Source: Lachnospiraceae bacterium
Lineage (GTDB): Bacteria; Bacillota; Clostridia; Lachnospirales; Lachnospiraceae
Assembly: GCA_017405805.1 (NCBI GenBank)
Contig: JAFQZU010000030.1
Coordinates: 1-40,286 of the forward strand
Direction: 5' to 3'
DNA length: 40,286 nucleotides
Shown: positions 24,056-31,798 of the stretch, in pieces
Position numbering within the stretch: the stretch's first letter is position 1
Layout: each line of letters opens with the position of its first letter
Position numbers and translations under genes: made by a program
The notes under the pieces: generated by a model
What the model was told of the DNA's origin: nothing
What the model saw: only the letters and a program-made list of their open reading frames with translations
The model's database searches: none

Positions 24056-25561
24056 GTGTTTAACAGGAGAATCTATCGGTCGGATATGATCGCGTGCACT
24101 CTCTGTCAGAATCCCCCGTGCACGACAGCTTGCGGTAAGACGGATCCGGGGAATCTGCTGCGCAGTATCTGGTTCGACAACGAAAAAACAGCGGCCGGCA
24201 CAATGCCGGAAACTTTTCCCTGCAGGACATGCCCCTCGCCGGCGCCCTGCGAAAGTGCCTGCGTGCGGCCCGGTGCGGTGCCGGTCAGGAACCTTCTTCT
24301 GAAACTTCATGAAGAGGTGAAGGAGGAGTTGGAAACAGCGCTCCCGGAAGACGAAAAGAGGCTGCGCGCGAGCCTGTGCGGCGTGCCGCTGGAGAACCCG
24401 TTCCTGCTGTCGTCCTCCGTCGTGTCCAGCACCTATGAAATGTGTGCGCGCGCCTTTGAGGCGGGATGGGCCGGAGCCGCTTTCAAGACGATCTGCTCTT
24501 TTGACATTCACGAGGCGTCTCCCCGCTATTCGGCCATCACCGGAGACAGCGGGACGATCATAGGCTTTAAGAATATCGAGCAGCTCTCCGACCACAGCGT
24601 GGCGGAGAACATGGAGACCTTCCGAAGACTGAAGAAGGATTATCCGCAAAAGGTCATTATCGCGTCCCTGATGGGACAGAACGAGGAGGAGTGGGAGTCG
24701 CTGCCCCGCCTGTGCGACGAGAACGGGGCGGATGTCATCGAGCTCAATTTTTCCTGCCCCAACATGGCGGACGGAGGACTCGGTTCCGATATCGGACAGG
24801 TGCCGGAACTGGTGGAGCGTTTTACCGCGGCGGCAAGGCGCGGCACTAAAAAGCCGATCCTGGCAAAACTGACGCCCAACGTCTCATCGATGGCGCCTGC
24901 TGCAGAGGCGGCCATGCGGGGCGGAGCGGACGGGATCGCTGCCATCAACACGATCAAGAGCATCGTGGGCGTGAGCCCGCAGACCTACATATCTTCGCCC
25001 GCCGTGCACGGTATGTCTGCCGTGGGCGGATACAGCGGAAACGCTGTCAAGCCGATCGCCCTTCGTTTTATTGCGGAGATGGCGAAGGATCCCGCTCTGC
25101 AGGGCATGCATTACAGTGCGATGGGAGGGATCGAGACCTGGAAGGACGCCCTGGAGTTTATTCTTCTTGGCGCTGAGAACGTACAGGTCACGACGGCCGT
25201 CATGCAGTACGGATACCGGATTATCGACGATCTCAAGTCCGGTCTGAACCTGTATATGAAGGAGCGCGGCGTGTCTGAGCTGAAGGAACTCATAGGCGTG
25301 GGACTGGATTCCGTGAGTGAGACGACAGACGTGCTGGAGCGGGATACGGTCCTCTTCCCCCAATTCCTTCCGGAACGCTGCATCGGCTGCGGAAGATGTG
25401 CGCTGTCCTGTTCGGACGGCGGACATCAGGCGATCACAATGACAGAAGAGAGAAGACCGAGGCTGAACGGCGGCAAATGCGTTGGCTGTCATCTCTGCGT
25501 ACTGGTATGTCCGCAGAGAGCGGTGATACCCGGTGGAAAAAGGGTCAGATTGAAAAGATGA
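24056..25561 (+). CDS. PreA-like dihydropyrimidine dehydrogenase family flavoprotein with N-terminal Fe-S segment
   Basis: A 501-residue predicted Fe-S flavoprotein. Residues 12-72 hold eight cysteines (CTLCQNPPCTTAC, CRTCPSPAPCESAC) like the N-terminal Fe-S module (Fer4_20) of dihydropyrimidine dehydrogenase and PreT. Residues 105-405 form an FMN-binding dihydroorotate-dehydrogenase-like barrel (ELNFSCPNM, KLTPNV, AMGGIETWKDALEFILLGAENVQV). The C-terminus has two 4Fe-4S motifs (CIGCGRCALSC, CVGCHLCVLVC). The FAD/NAD(P)H domain normally between these modules is absent. The catalytic Cys of the family (in LACGQDPELV of mammalian enzyme, from memory) is replaced by Ile246 in GSDIGQVPELV. GTG 24056 is chosen for its GGGAGGT site 5 nt upstream. 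Substrate unknown. Confidence 0.83.
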   Translation: MFNRRIYRSDMIACTLCQNPPCTTACGKTDPGNLLRSIWFDNEKTAAGTMPETFPCRTCPSPAPCESACVRPGAVPVRNLLLKLHEEVKEELETALPEDEKRLRASLCGVPLENPFLLSSSVVSSTYEMCARAFEAGWAGAAFKTICSFDIHEASPRYSAITGDSGTIIGFKNIEQLSDHSVAENMETFRRLKKDYPQKVIIASLMGQNEEEWESLPRLCDENGADVIELNFSCPNMADGGLGSDIGQVPELVERFTAAARRGTKKPILAKLTPNVSSMAPAAEAAMRGGADGIAAINTIKSIVGVSPQTYISSPAVHGMSAVGGYSGNAVKPIALRFIAEMAKDPALQGMHYSAMGGIETWKDALEFILLGAENVQVTTAVMQYGYRIIDDLKSGLNLYMKERGVSELKELIGVGLDSVSETTDVLERDTVLFPQFLPERCIGCGRCALSCSDGGHQAITMTEERRPRLNGGKCVGCHLCVLVCPQRAVIPGGKRVRLKR

Positions 25562-25585
25562 TCCGGTCGGAGGATAAGGCGGCGT

Positions 25586-27676
25586 ATGCAAACTATGATA
25601 CTCCGGATGACAGGAGCCGTGCTGATCTATGTGCTGCTCACGGCGCTGCTCCGGAATTATTGGGAAAAAAGTGAAAAAGACCTGAGGACCAAGCTCTTGA
25701 TCGGCGTAGTCTTCGGCGTATGCGCAGTCGTATCCACCCACGGCGGGGTAGATTACTACGATATGATCGTGAATGTGCGCGATCTGGGTCCCCTGGCGGC
25801 CGGACTTTTCTTCAGCCCCGTCAGCGGGATTACGGCGGGGCTCATCGGCGGCGTGGAGAGATATATCGCCGGCACATACTGGGACGTCGGCTCCTACACG
25901 CGCGTGGCATGCGGGATGTCGACCTGTTTGGCGGGCTTTTTTGCCGCGGCGCTCAAACACTTCGTATATAAAGAAAAGCGCGCGTCGCTCCTCTCGTCCT
26001 TACTGATCGGCGCGGTCATGGAAGTCTTCCATATGTATGCTATCTTATTCACGCACAGGGACAGCATGCGCATGGCCTATTACATAGTGGAAGAGACAGC
26101 GGTGCCCATGATCGTTTTCAGCGGGATCGGTCTCATGGGCTGCGCTTTTATAACAGGCTTCCTCGCGGGAGATTTCAGCAAGGGATTTATCATTCTTCCC
26201 AGAGAGGTGACGCCTCTCGCGATCCGCTTTCAGAGATGGCTTTTGGGCGTGACAGTCCTCGCCTTCATGATCGACTTTACGGCGACCCTGGGGTTTCAGA
26301 AAAGAATGGCGTATCAGGACGCCTCGCTCGCCCTGCTCTCTCTTGAATACTCCTACGAACAGTTTTACAAGGAACTGGAAAATGACCCGGAAGTGACGAA
26401 CCGGCTCATGGAGTATATGGTGGATGAGCGGGATGCGGTCTATATCGTCTTTGACCGGGACGGAAAGTTGGTCGCCGGATCCTATTTGGACCAGCTGGCG
26501 GTGAGTACGCTCTCAGAAACGGATCGCGCCCTGTTCACAGAGAAAATGAAGAGCAGGCCCTATATGGCGCGGCCGGAAGTCTATTATGGCGAAAATATGC
26601 TTTGCTTTGGAAGAAAACTGTCGGACGGGTATTCCATCCTGGTCGCCATGTTCGAGTCCATCCTGTATGAGGGCGTAAAAAAAGAGATGTACGAGACCAC
26701 GCTCTCCCATATCCTTCTGTTCGCGATCCTCTATTTTCTGATCGCGGTCCTGGTCAATACGATCATCGGACGAAATCTTCGCACGGTCAATTCCACGCTC
26801 CACAGGATCATTGAGGGAGAACTGGACGAGACGGTAAACGTGCGTGAATCGCTGGAATTTTCCGCCCTCTCGGATGACATCAACCTGACGGTGAGCGCCC
26901 TGCGGGGCTATATTGACGAGGCGGAAAAGCGCATGGAGGAGGAGCTGAAGCTGGCAGCCCTGATCCAGGAGGCGGCGCTCCCGCGCAATTTTGACTTTCC
27001 CAGAGAAGATTTCAAGGTATATGCCATGATGGATCCGGCAAAACAGGTCGGCGGAGATTTTTACGATTTCTTCTTCATGGATTCGGATCATCTGGTTCTG
27101 GTCATAGCGGACGTCTCGGGCAAAGGAATACCGGCGGCGCTGTTCATGATGCGTTCCAAGACGGCCATTTCCAACCTGACCAGGCCCGGGACTTCGCCTG
27201 CCGATATCCTGGAGGATGTAAACCAGGTCCTGTGCGATGGCAACGACATGGAAATGTTTGTGACGGTGTGGATCGGGATCATAGACCTTCGGACGGGTCG
27301 CATGCAGTGCGCCAACGCCGGGCACGAGTATCCCATGATCTGCCGGGACGAAGCGGGGTATCAGCTCTTCAAGGACAAGCATTCCCTGGCGCTGGGCGTG
27401 GAGAAAGATATACCTATGCATGAGTATGAGATCATGTTCTCTCCGGGGGACAGACTTTTTGTCTACACAGACGGCGTTCCGGAGGCAAACGACGCAGACC
27501 AGCAGCAGTACGGGACAGAACGCCTCACGGCAAAGCTGAATTCCCTGCGCGATGTGCCGCAGGCGGAGGTACTTGCCGGGGTGAGGGCGGATATTGACGT
27601 CTTTGCGGGAAAAGCAGAGCAATTTGATGACATAACGATGATCGGGTTTACCTACCTCGGTCAGAAGGGAATTTAA
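25586..27676 (+). CDS. LytS-type membrane sensor fused to PP2C/RsbU-like serine phosphatase
   Basis: A 696-residue signalling protein. The first ~190 residues have five to six helices like the 5TM-LYT receptor of LytS kinases (LGPLAAGLFFSPVSGITAGLIGGVERY). A further helix (about 213-233), an extracytoplasmic sensor region, another helix (about 370-392) and a HAMP-like linker follow. The C-terminal PP2C domain (about 455-690) has the metal-binding DPAKQVGGDFYDFF, DVSGKGIPAALFM, NAGHEYP, YTDGVPEA and FDDITMI motifs. RsbU/SpoIIE-type phosphatases dephosphorylate anti-anti-sigma proteins, but no such partner is encoded nearby. It starts 24 nt after the PreA-like gene. Confidence 0.9.
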   Translation: MQTMILRMTGAVLIYVLLTALLRNYWEKSEKDLRTKLLIGVVFGVCAVVSTHGGVDYYDMIVNVRDLGPLAAGLFFSPVSGITAGLIGGVERYIAGTYWDVGSYTRVACGMSTCLAGFFAAALKHFVYKEKRASLLSSLLIGAVMEVFHMYAILFTHRDSMRMAYYIVEETAVPMIVFSGIGLMGCAFITGFLAGDFSKGFIILPREVTPLAIRFQRWLLGVTVLAFMIDFTATLGFQKRMAYQDASLALLSLEYSYEQFYKELENDPEVTNRLMEYMVDERDAVYIVFDRDGKLVAGSYLDQLAVSTLSETDRALFTEKMKSRPYMARPEVYYGENMLCFGRKLSDGYSILVAMFESILYEGVKKEMYETTLSHILLFAILYFLIAVLVNTIIGRNLRTVNSTLHRIIEGELDETVNVRESLEFSALSDDINLTVSALRGYIDEAEKRMEEELKLAALIQEAALPRNFDFPREDFKVYAMMDPAKQVGGDFYDFFFMDSDHLVLVIADVSGKGIPAALFMMRSKTAISNLTRPGTSPADILEDVNQVLCDGNDMEMFVTVWIGIIDLRTGRMQCANAGHEYPMICRDEAGYQLFKDKHSLALGVEKDIPMHEYEIMFSPGDRLFVYTDGVPEANDADQQQYGTERLTAKLNSLRDVPQAEVLAGVRADIDVFAGKAEQFDDITMIGFTYLGQKGI

Positions 27677-27684
27677 GCAGTACT

Positions 27685-28179
27685 ATGAGTACCCGTAAAA
27701 AGAGCGGTCCGGACAGGGCTGTGTTCGAGAGAGAGATCGAAAAGCTCATGGAATCGCAGGAGATCCGCCGGATGGAGCAATTCGGTCAGCACGGCGGCAA
27801 CAACACGCTGCAGCATGTGCGCAATGTGGCTTTCAAGAGCTTTGAGCTGGCGCAGAAGCTCGGCTGGGACATCGATGAAAAGGTCCTGGCAAGAGGCGCG
27901 ATCCTGCACGATTATTATCTTTATACCTGCGTGAATAAGCACGGGATCAAGGCTTACAAGCATGGGACCGGACATCCCGGGCTGGCCCTTAAGAACGCCA
28001 GGAAGGACTTTGAACTGACCGAAAAAGAGGAGAACATCATCGAGAGCCATATGTGGCCGCTGACGCTTTTCCACATGCCCAAAAGCAGGGAGGCGTTTCT
28101 GGTCTGCATGGTGGACAAGTACTGCGCGGCCAATGAGATGCTGCTTCACAGGAATAATCTGGAGGGAAAAAAGCAGTAG
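27685..28179 (+). CDS. HD-domain metal-dependent phosphohydrolase
   Basis: A 164-residue single-domain HD protein. Metal ligands are visible as His44 (LQHVRNVA), His75-Asp76 (AILHDYYLY), further His97 and His122 (GHPGLALKNA, IESHMWPL) and Asp144 (CMVDKYCA), the standard HD order. Such enzymes cleave phosphate esters of nucleotides or related molecules. It begins 8 nt after the PP2C-sensor gene with a weak ribosome binding site and probably depends on translational coupling. Small HD proteins of this type are common in clostridia; the substrate is not known. Its stop lies just before the thiamine-operon promoter. Confidence 0.85.
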   Translation: MSTRKKSGPDRAVFEREIEKLMESQEIRRMEQFGQHGGNNTLQHVRNVAFKSFELAQKLGWDIDEKVLARGAILHDYYLYTCVNKHGIKAYKHGTGHPGLALKNARKDFELTEKEENIIESHMWPLTLFHMPKSREAFLVCMVDKYCAANEMLLHRNNLEGKKQ

Positions 28180-28191
28180 GGCGCGATTTAC

Positions 28192-28220
28192 TTGAATAAT
28201 GACTGTCAGAGTGCTATAGT
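28192..28220 (+). promoter_or_regulatory. Promoter of the thiD-cytX operon
   Basis: TTGAAT (28192-28197), 17-nt spacer, TATAGT (28215-28220), directly upstream of the TPP riboswitch. Confidence 0.65.
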
Positions 28221-28232
28221 GTTGTCAACACA

Positions 28233-28315
28233 AAAGGGGAGCTCTCGCAGGAGGGCTGAGAACGGCATCCGGCCGGACCCTTTAACCTGATTTGGATAAT
28301 GCCAACGTAGGGATA
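28233..28315 (+). promoter_or_regulatory. TPP (thiamine pyrophosphate) riboswitch
   Basis: The THI-box consensus is clear: AGGGGAGCTC near 28235, GGGCTGAGAA (28253-28262), GGACCCTTTAACCTGAT (28275-28291) and GGATAATGCCAACGTAGGGA (28294-28313). TPP binding to this aptamer normally lowers expression of thiamine genes. A terminator downstream (28350) and the genes thiD and cytX fit that role. Confidence 0.96.
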
Positions 28316-28349
28316 TTGTGGACAATACCGTTCCGGAGAACGATATCAA

Positions 28350-28384
28350 AGCAGGTATGTCTATGTGCATGCCTGCTTTTTTGC
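28350..28384 (+). terminator. Riboswitch expression-platform terminator
   Basis: AGCAGGTATG (28350-28359) pairs with CATGCCTGCT (28368-28377) with one G-U pair and an 8-nt loop, followed by TTTTTT. It should form when TPP is bound and stop transcription before thiD. The competing antiterminator was not worked out. Confidence 0.85.
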
Positions 28385-28387
28385 GCG

Positions 28388-28605
28388 AAGCAATGAGCCA
28401 TGCGCGGACAGGACGTCAAATGCTCGTCGGGAGCTTGCTCACGTAAGAGCATTTGACGGACTGGACGCATACGGCGAACGCCGTGACAGTGAGCGTCCGA
28501 AGGATGCGAACAGTCGGCATGGTTCATTGCAAGCCATGCTAAGATAGGAACGGCAGGAAACCGTAGGAAGCGGTCAACCGGGGGCACCACTCTTGGCCGC
28601 TATAC
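28388..28605 (+). other. Strongly structured non-coding segment between riboswitch and thiD
   Basis: Several long complementary segments fold into a multi-branched shape. The outer stem is 14 bp with one G-U (28390-28403 with 28517-28530). Inside it are a perfect 12-bp hairpin (28414-28425 with 28447-28458) and an arm GGACGC/GCGTCC (28463-28468, 28493-28498) capped by ACGGC/GCCGT. Outside are ACGG/CCGT (28550-28564) and a 9-bp hairpin (28569-28577 with 28593-28601). AGCCATGC at 28532-28539 could compete for the 3' outer arm. No coding frame with a ribosome binding site is seen. It may be a structured RNA element or an inserted palindromic repeat; I know no matching family. Confidence 0.6.
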
Positions 28606-28652
28606 AAAATTAATGCGAAGCTGCCGACGGACTGCGGCAGGGAAAGGATCAA

Positions 28653-29450
28653 ATGAGAACAGCATTAACAATCGCGGGAAGTGATTCCAGCGGAGGCGCC
28701 GGCATCCAGGCAGATATCAAGACCATGACCGCAAACGGGGTCTATGCCATGAGCGCGATCACCGCGCTGACTGCCCAGAATACAACCGGCGTAACAGGAA
28801 TCATGGAAGTAACATCTTCATTTTTGGCAGAGCAGCTGGATTGTATTTTTACGGATATCTTTCCGGATGCAGTAAAGACCGGGATGGTCTCATCCTCCGG
28901 CCTGATCGAGACGATCGCGGCAAAACTCCGTCAGTACGAAGCGCGAAATATCGTCGTGGACCCCGTCATGGTGGCTACGAGCGGCGCGAAACTGATCAGC
29001 GACGAAGCGATCGACACCCTCAAAAAAGAACTGCTGCCGCTTGCGGCGTTGATCACGCCCAATATCCCGGAGGCAGAGGTGCTGACCGGAAGGAGCATCG
29101 CGTCACCGCAGGAAATGGAAGAGGCGGCGCGTGACATATATGAATGCTATGGGTGTGCCGTTCTGTGCAAGGGCGGTCACCGCGTGAGCGATGCCAACGA
29201 TCTCCTCTATGACGGTTCGGAAGCGGTCTGGTTCTACGGCAGACGGATCGACAACCCCAATACCCACGGGACCGGCTGCACGCTCTCATCCGCGATCGCT
29301 TCCAATCTGGCAAAGGGGTATGACCTCAGGACCTCTGTGCAGTACGCGAAGAACTATATTTCCGGCGCGCTGGCGGCTATGCTGGACCTGGGCAAAGGGA
29401 GCGGCCCCATGAACCACGCCTTTGCGATAGAAGGTGAGTACAGGGGGTGA
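28653..29450 (+). CDS. thiD: Hydroxymethylpyrimidine/phosphomethylpyrimidine kinase
   Basis: Phosphorylates HMP to HMP-P and then HMP-PP, the pyrimidine half of thiamine. The 265-residue ribokinase-fold protein has the N-terminal TIAGSDSSGGAGIQADIKT, the DPVMVATSGA substrate-binding region, TPNIPEAEVLTG, and the C-terminal anion-hole motif NTHGTGCTLSSAIAS. Length is normal. GGGAAAGGATC precedes the ATG. It is the first gene of the TPP-riboswitch operon; the HMP transporter gene cytX follows after 6 nt, so the operon salvages external HMP instead of making it. Confidence 0.97.
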   Translation: MRTALTIAGSDSSGGAGIQADIKTMTANGVYAMSAITALTAQNTTGVTGIMEVTSSFLAEQLDCIFTDIFPDAVKTGMVSSSGLIETIAAKLRQYEARNIVVDPVMVATSGAKLISDEAIDTLKKELLPLAALITPNIPEAEVLTGRSIASPQEMEEAARDIYECYGCAVLCKGGHRVSDANDLLYDGSEAVWFYGRRIDNPNTHGTGCTLSSAIASNLAKGYDLRTSVQYAKNYISGALAAMLDLGKGSGPMNHAFAIEGEYRG

Positions 29451-29456
29451 ATAAGG

Positions 29457-30635
29457 ATGAATAAGACGAAAAAGACATCGGTATTTGCCAACGGACTGAT
29501 CTGGTTCGGCGCCGGCGTCTCCATCGCGGAGATCCTGACGGGGACCTATTACAGCACACTGGGTTTCGGAAGAGGACTGGCAGCTATCCTGCTCGGACAC
29601 CTGATCGGCGGCGTCATGATGTTTGCTGCCGGCCTGATCGGCGGCTTTGAAGAAAAGAGCGCCATGGAGACCGTCAAAATGAGTTTTGGCGAAAAGGGCA
29701 GCCTTCTCTTCGTCCTGCTTAACATCCTGCAGCTTGTCGGCTGGACGGCCATCATGATCTACGACGGGGCGCTGGCGGCCGGCGGGATCGTGGCGGCGCC
29801 CGCCTGGGTATGGCCGCTCGTGATCGGCGGACTGATCGTTGTCTGGATCCTGATCGGCCTGACGAACCTCGGGAAGGTCAATACAGTCGCGATGGCGGCG
29901 CTCCTGATCCTGTGCCTGATCCTGTGCGGCGTGATCTTCAGCGGGAAGGGCGGCGCGGAGGCGGTTATCGACGACAGCCTCAGTTTTGGCGCAGCCGTCG
30001 AACTCGGCGTGGCAATGCCGCTGTCATGGCTGCCCCTCATCAGTGACTATACCAGGGAAGCGGAGAAACCTTTTGAAGCGACGCTGGTCAGCGTGCTGGT
30101 CTACAGTGCGGTCAGTATCTTCATGTATATCATCGGTATGGGCGCCTCCATCTACACGGGGACGGACGACATCGCGTCGATCATGGTAAAGGCCGGTCTG
30201 GGCGTCGCAGGACTTCTCATCATTGTCTTCTCGACGGTTACGACGACCTTCCTCGACGCTTACTCGGCAGGCGTCTCCTGCGTCTCGATCTCTGAGAAGA
30301 TCAACGAGAAGTGGGCGGCCGTCGCGGTCGCCGTGATCGGAACCATCGCGGCCATCGTATATCCAATGGACAACATCACCGATTTCCTCTATTTGATAGG
30401 ATCGGTCTTCGCGCCCATGATCGCCATTCAGATCGCGGACTACTTCATTCTGAGGAAAAAGCCTTTTACGGGACCGGCCAATATCCGGAATCTTCTGATC
30501 TGGGTGATCGGTTTTGCCGCATACAGGATCCTTATGAGGGTGGATACGCCCGTGGGCAATACGCTGCCGGATATGGCGCTGACGATTCTGATCTGCCTTG
30601 CGGTATCCGCTTTTGGAGATCGCAATAAGAGTTAA
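29457..30635 (+). CDS. cytX: Putative hydroxymethylpyrimidine transporter, NCS1 family
   Basis: A 392-residue membrane protein with about 12 helices of the NCS1 nucleobase:cation symporter family. The N-terminal LIWFGAGVSIAEILTGTYY and the middle PLSWLPLISDYTREAEKP and VTTTFLDAYSAGVSCVSI motifs fit the CytX group, which is repeatedly found behind TPP riboswitches and is thought to import HMP. It starts 6 nt after the thiD stop with AGGGGGTGA upstream. Import by CytX and phosphorylation by ThiD make one salvage route. A strong terminator follows. Confidence 0.92.
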   Translation: MNKTKKTSVFANGLIWFGAGVSIAEILTGTYYSTLGFGRGLAAILLGHLIGGVMMFAAGLIGGFEEKSAMETVKMSFGEKGSLLFVLLNILQLVGWTAIMIYDGALAAGGIVAAPAWVWPLVIGGLIVVWILIGLTNLGKVNTVAMAALLILCLILCGVIFSGKGGAEAVIDDSLSFGAAVELGVAMPLSWLPLISDYTREAEKPFEATLVSVLVYSAVSIFMYIIGMGASIYTGTDDIASIMVKAGLGVAGLLIIVFSTVTTTFLDAYSAGVSCVSISEKINEKWAAVAVAVIGTIAAIVYPMDNITDFLYLIGSVFAPMIAIQIADYFILRKKPFTGPANIRNLLIWVIGFAAYRILMRVDTPVGNTLPDMALTILICLAVSAFGDRNKS

Positions 30636-30657
30636 AGTCATACGGAATATGATTTGG

Positions 30658-30687
30658 ACAGCGGGAGACATTCTCCCGCTGTTTTTT
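30658..30687 (+). terminator. Intrinsic terminator after cytX
   Basis: ACAGCGGGAGA (30658-30668) pairs perfectly with TCTCCCGCTGT (30672-30682) around a 3-nt loop, followed by TTTTT. Confidence 0.9.
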
Positions 30688-30738
30688 CTGATATAATGAT
30701 AGAAAACCGATAAAGTTTAACAGGGAGGAAAATATATT

Positions 30739-30912
30739 ATGATCAGATGCCAGATGTGCGGAAAAGAATTCGATATGGACGAGGCAAGGGAAGCTTTCGA
30801 AAAGGAGTGCGACGGCGTATGGTCCTACGACAGCTTCGACCAGTGCCTGTGCGCGGAGTGCGCGGCGGAAGTCATGGATACCATCTTTATGTATCACACC
30901 GTTTCCATGTGA
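30739..30912 (+). CDS. Cys-rich 57-residue zinc-ribbon-like microprotein
   Basis: A short gene with a clear GGGAGG site upstream of ATG 30739. The product begins MIRCQMCGKEFDMDEARE and contains Cys4 and Cys7 (CQMC), a middle Cys24, and CLCAEC (Cys36, Cys38, Cys41), a layout typical of a small zinc ribbon. It is acidic and has no membrane segment. It ends 12 nt before the exonuclease gene, so the two are likely co-transcribed. I do not recognise a named family; a nucleic-acid-binding or adaptor role is only a possibility. Confidence 0.75.
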   Translation: MIRCQMCGKEFDMDEAREAFEKECDGVWSYDSFDQCLCAECAAEVMDTIFMYHTVSM

Positions 30913-30924
30913 GAGGAGAAGCAC

Positions 30925-31758
30925 ATGTGCAAGTTTATATCCTGGAACATCGATTCCATTAACGCTGCGCTGACGTCGGCTTCTCCCAGGGCGCAGCTGT
31001 CCAGAGATGTTCTGGGCACGATCGCAAAGGAAAAAGCGGATTATATCGCCATCCAGGAGACCAAGCTTCCCGCGGCGGGGCCGGCCGGAAAACACACGGA
31101 GGCCTTGGCGGAACTGTTTCCGGGATATCGGGTGGAATGGGTCAGCTCGGCACCGCCGGCGCGTAAAGGATACGCCGGAACAATGATCCTGTGCCGCGAG
31201 GGGCTGGAGGCGGAAAAGATCGTGCCCAGGATCGGCGCGCCCGACACCATGGATGACGAGGGGCGGATCCTTGTCCTGGACTGCGCAGGATTCTATTTCG
31301 TGAATGTGTACACGCCGAATGCGGGAGACGGTCTCAGGCGGCTGGCGGAACGGCAGGAATGGGACAGGCGGTATGCGGATTATCTCGCACAGCTGGACCG
31401 GGAAAAACCCGTGATCGCGTGCGGCGACTTCAATGTGGCGCACAGGGAGATCGACCTGGCGCACCCGGAAAGCAATCACATGTCCGCCGGATTTACGGAT
31501 GAAGAGAGGGAAGGCTTTACGCACCTTCTTGACAAGGGGTTCGTCGACACCTTCCGTCATGTACACGGTGATGTAGAGGGCGCCTACTCCTGGTGGGCGC
31601 AGAGGATCAGAACCAGCAAGATCAATAACTCTGGCTGGAGGATCGATTATTTTCTCGTGAGCGACCGGCTCAAAGAGCGGGTGAAAAGATCGGAGATGAT
31701 CGATTCAGGTCCCAGGCAGGATCATACGCCGATCCTGCTGGAGATCGACCTTCCGTAA
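30925..31758 (+). CDS. xth: Exodeoxyribonuclease III / AP endonuclease family protein
   Basis: A 277-residue member of the exonuclease-phosphatase fold used in base-excision repair to cut abasic sites and remove 3' blocks. Motifs in order: FISWNIDSINAA (near 4-15), the metal-binding IQETKLP, the VNVYTPNAG strand, the catalytic CGDFNVAHREIDLAHP, WRIDYFLVSD, and the C-terminal QDHTPILLEIDLP with the Asp-His pair. Length and order match the ExoA/Xth group of Firmicutes. ATG 30925 has GAGGAG upstream and follows the Cys-rich microprotein gene by 12 nt. Confidence 0.94.
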   Translation: MCKFISWNIDSINAALTSASPRAQLSRDVLGTIAKEKADYIAIQETKLPAAGPAGKHTEALAELFPGYRVEWVSSAPPARKGYAGTMILCREGLEAEKIVPRIGAPDTMDDEGRILVLDCAGFYFVNVYTPNAGDGLRRLAERQEWDRRYADYLAQLDREKPVIACGDFNVAHREIDLAHPESNHMSAGFTDEEREGFTHLLDKGFVDTFRHVHGDVEGAYSWWAQRIRTSKINNSGWRIDYFLVSDRLKERVKRSEMIDSGPRQDHTPILLEIDLP

Positions 31759-31798
31759 TGTTACAGGCTCCGGGTAGACAGTATGCGTGGAGGAGAAT

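Noticed and set aside
28282-28590. Open frames on both strands across the riboswitch-thiD gap
   Set aside because: They overlap the TPP aptamer or terminator and the long stems. Composition and lack of ribosome binding sites point to non-coding DNA.
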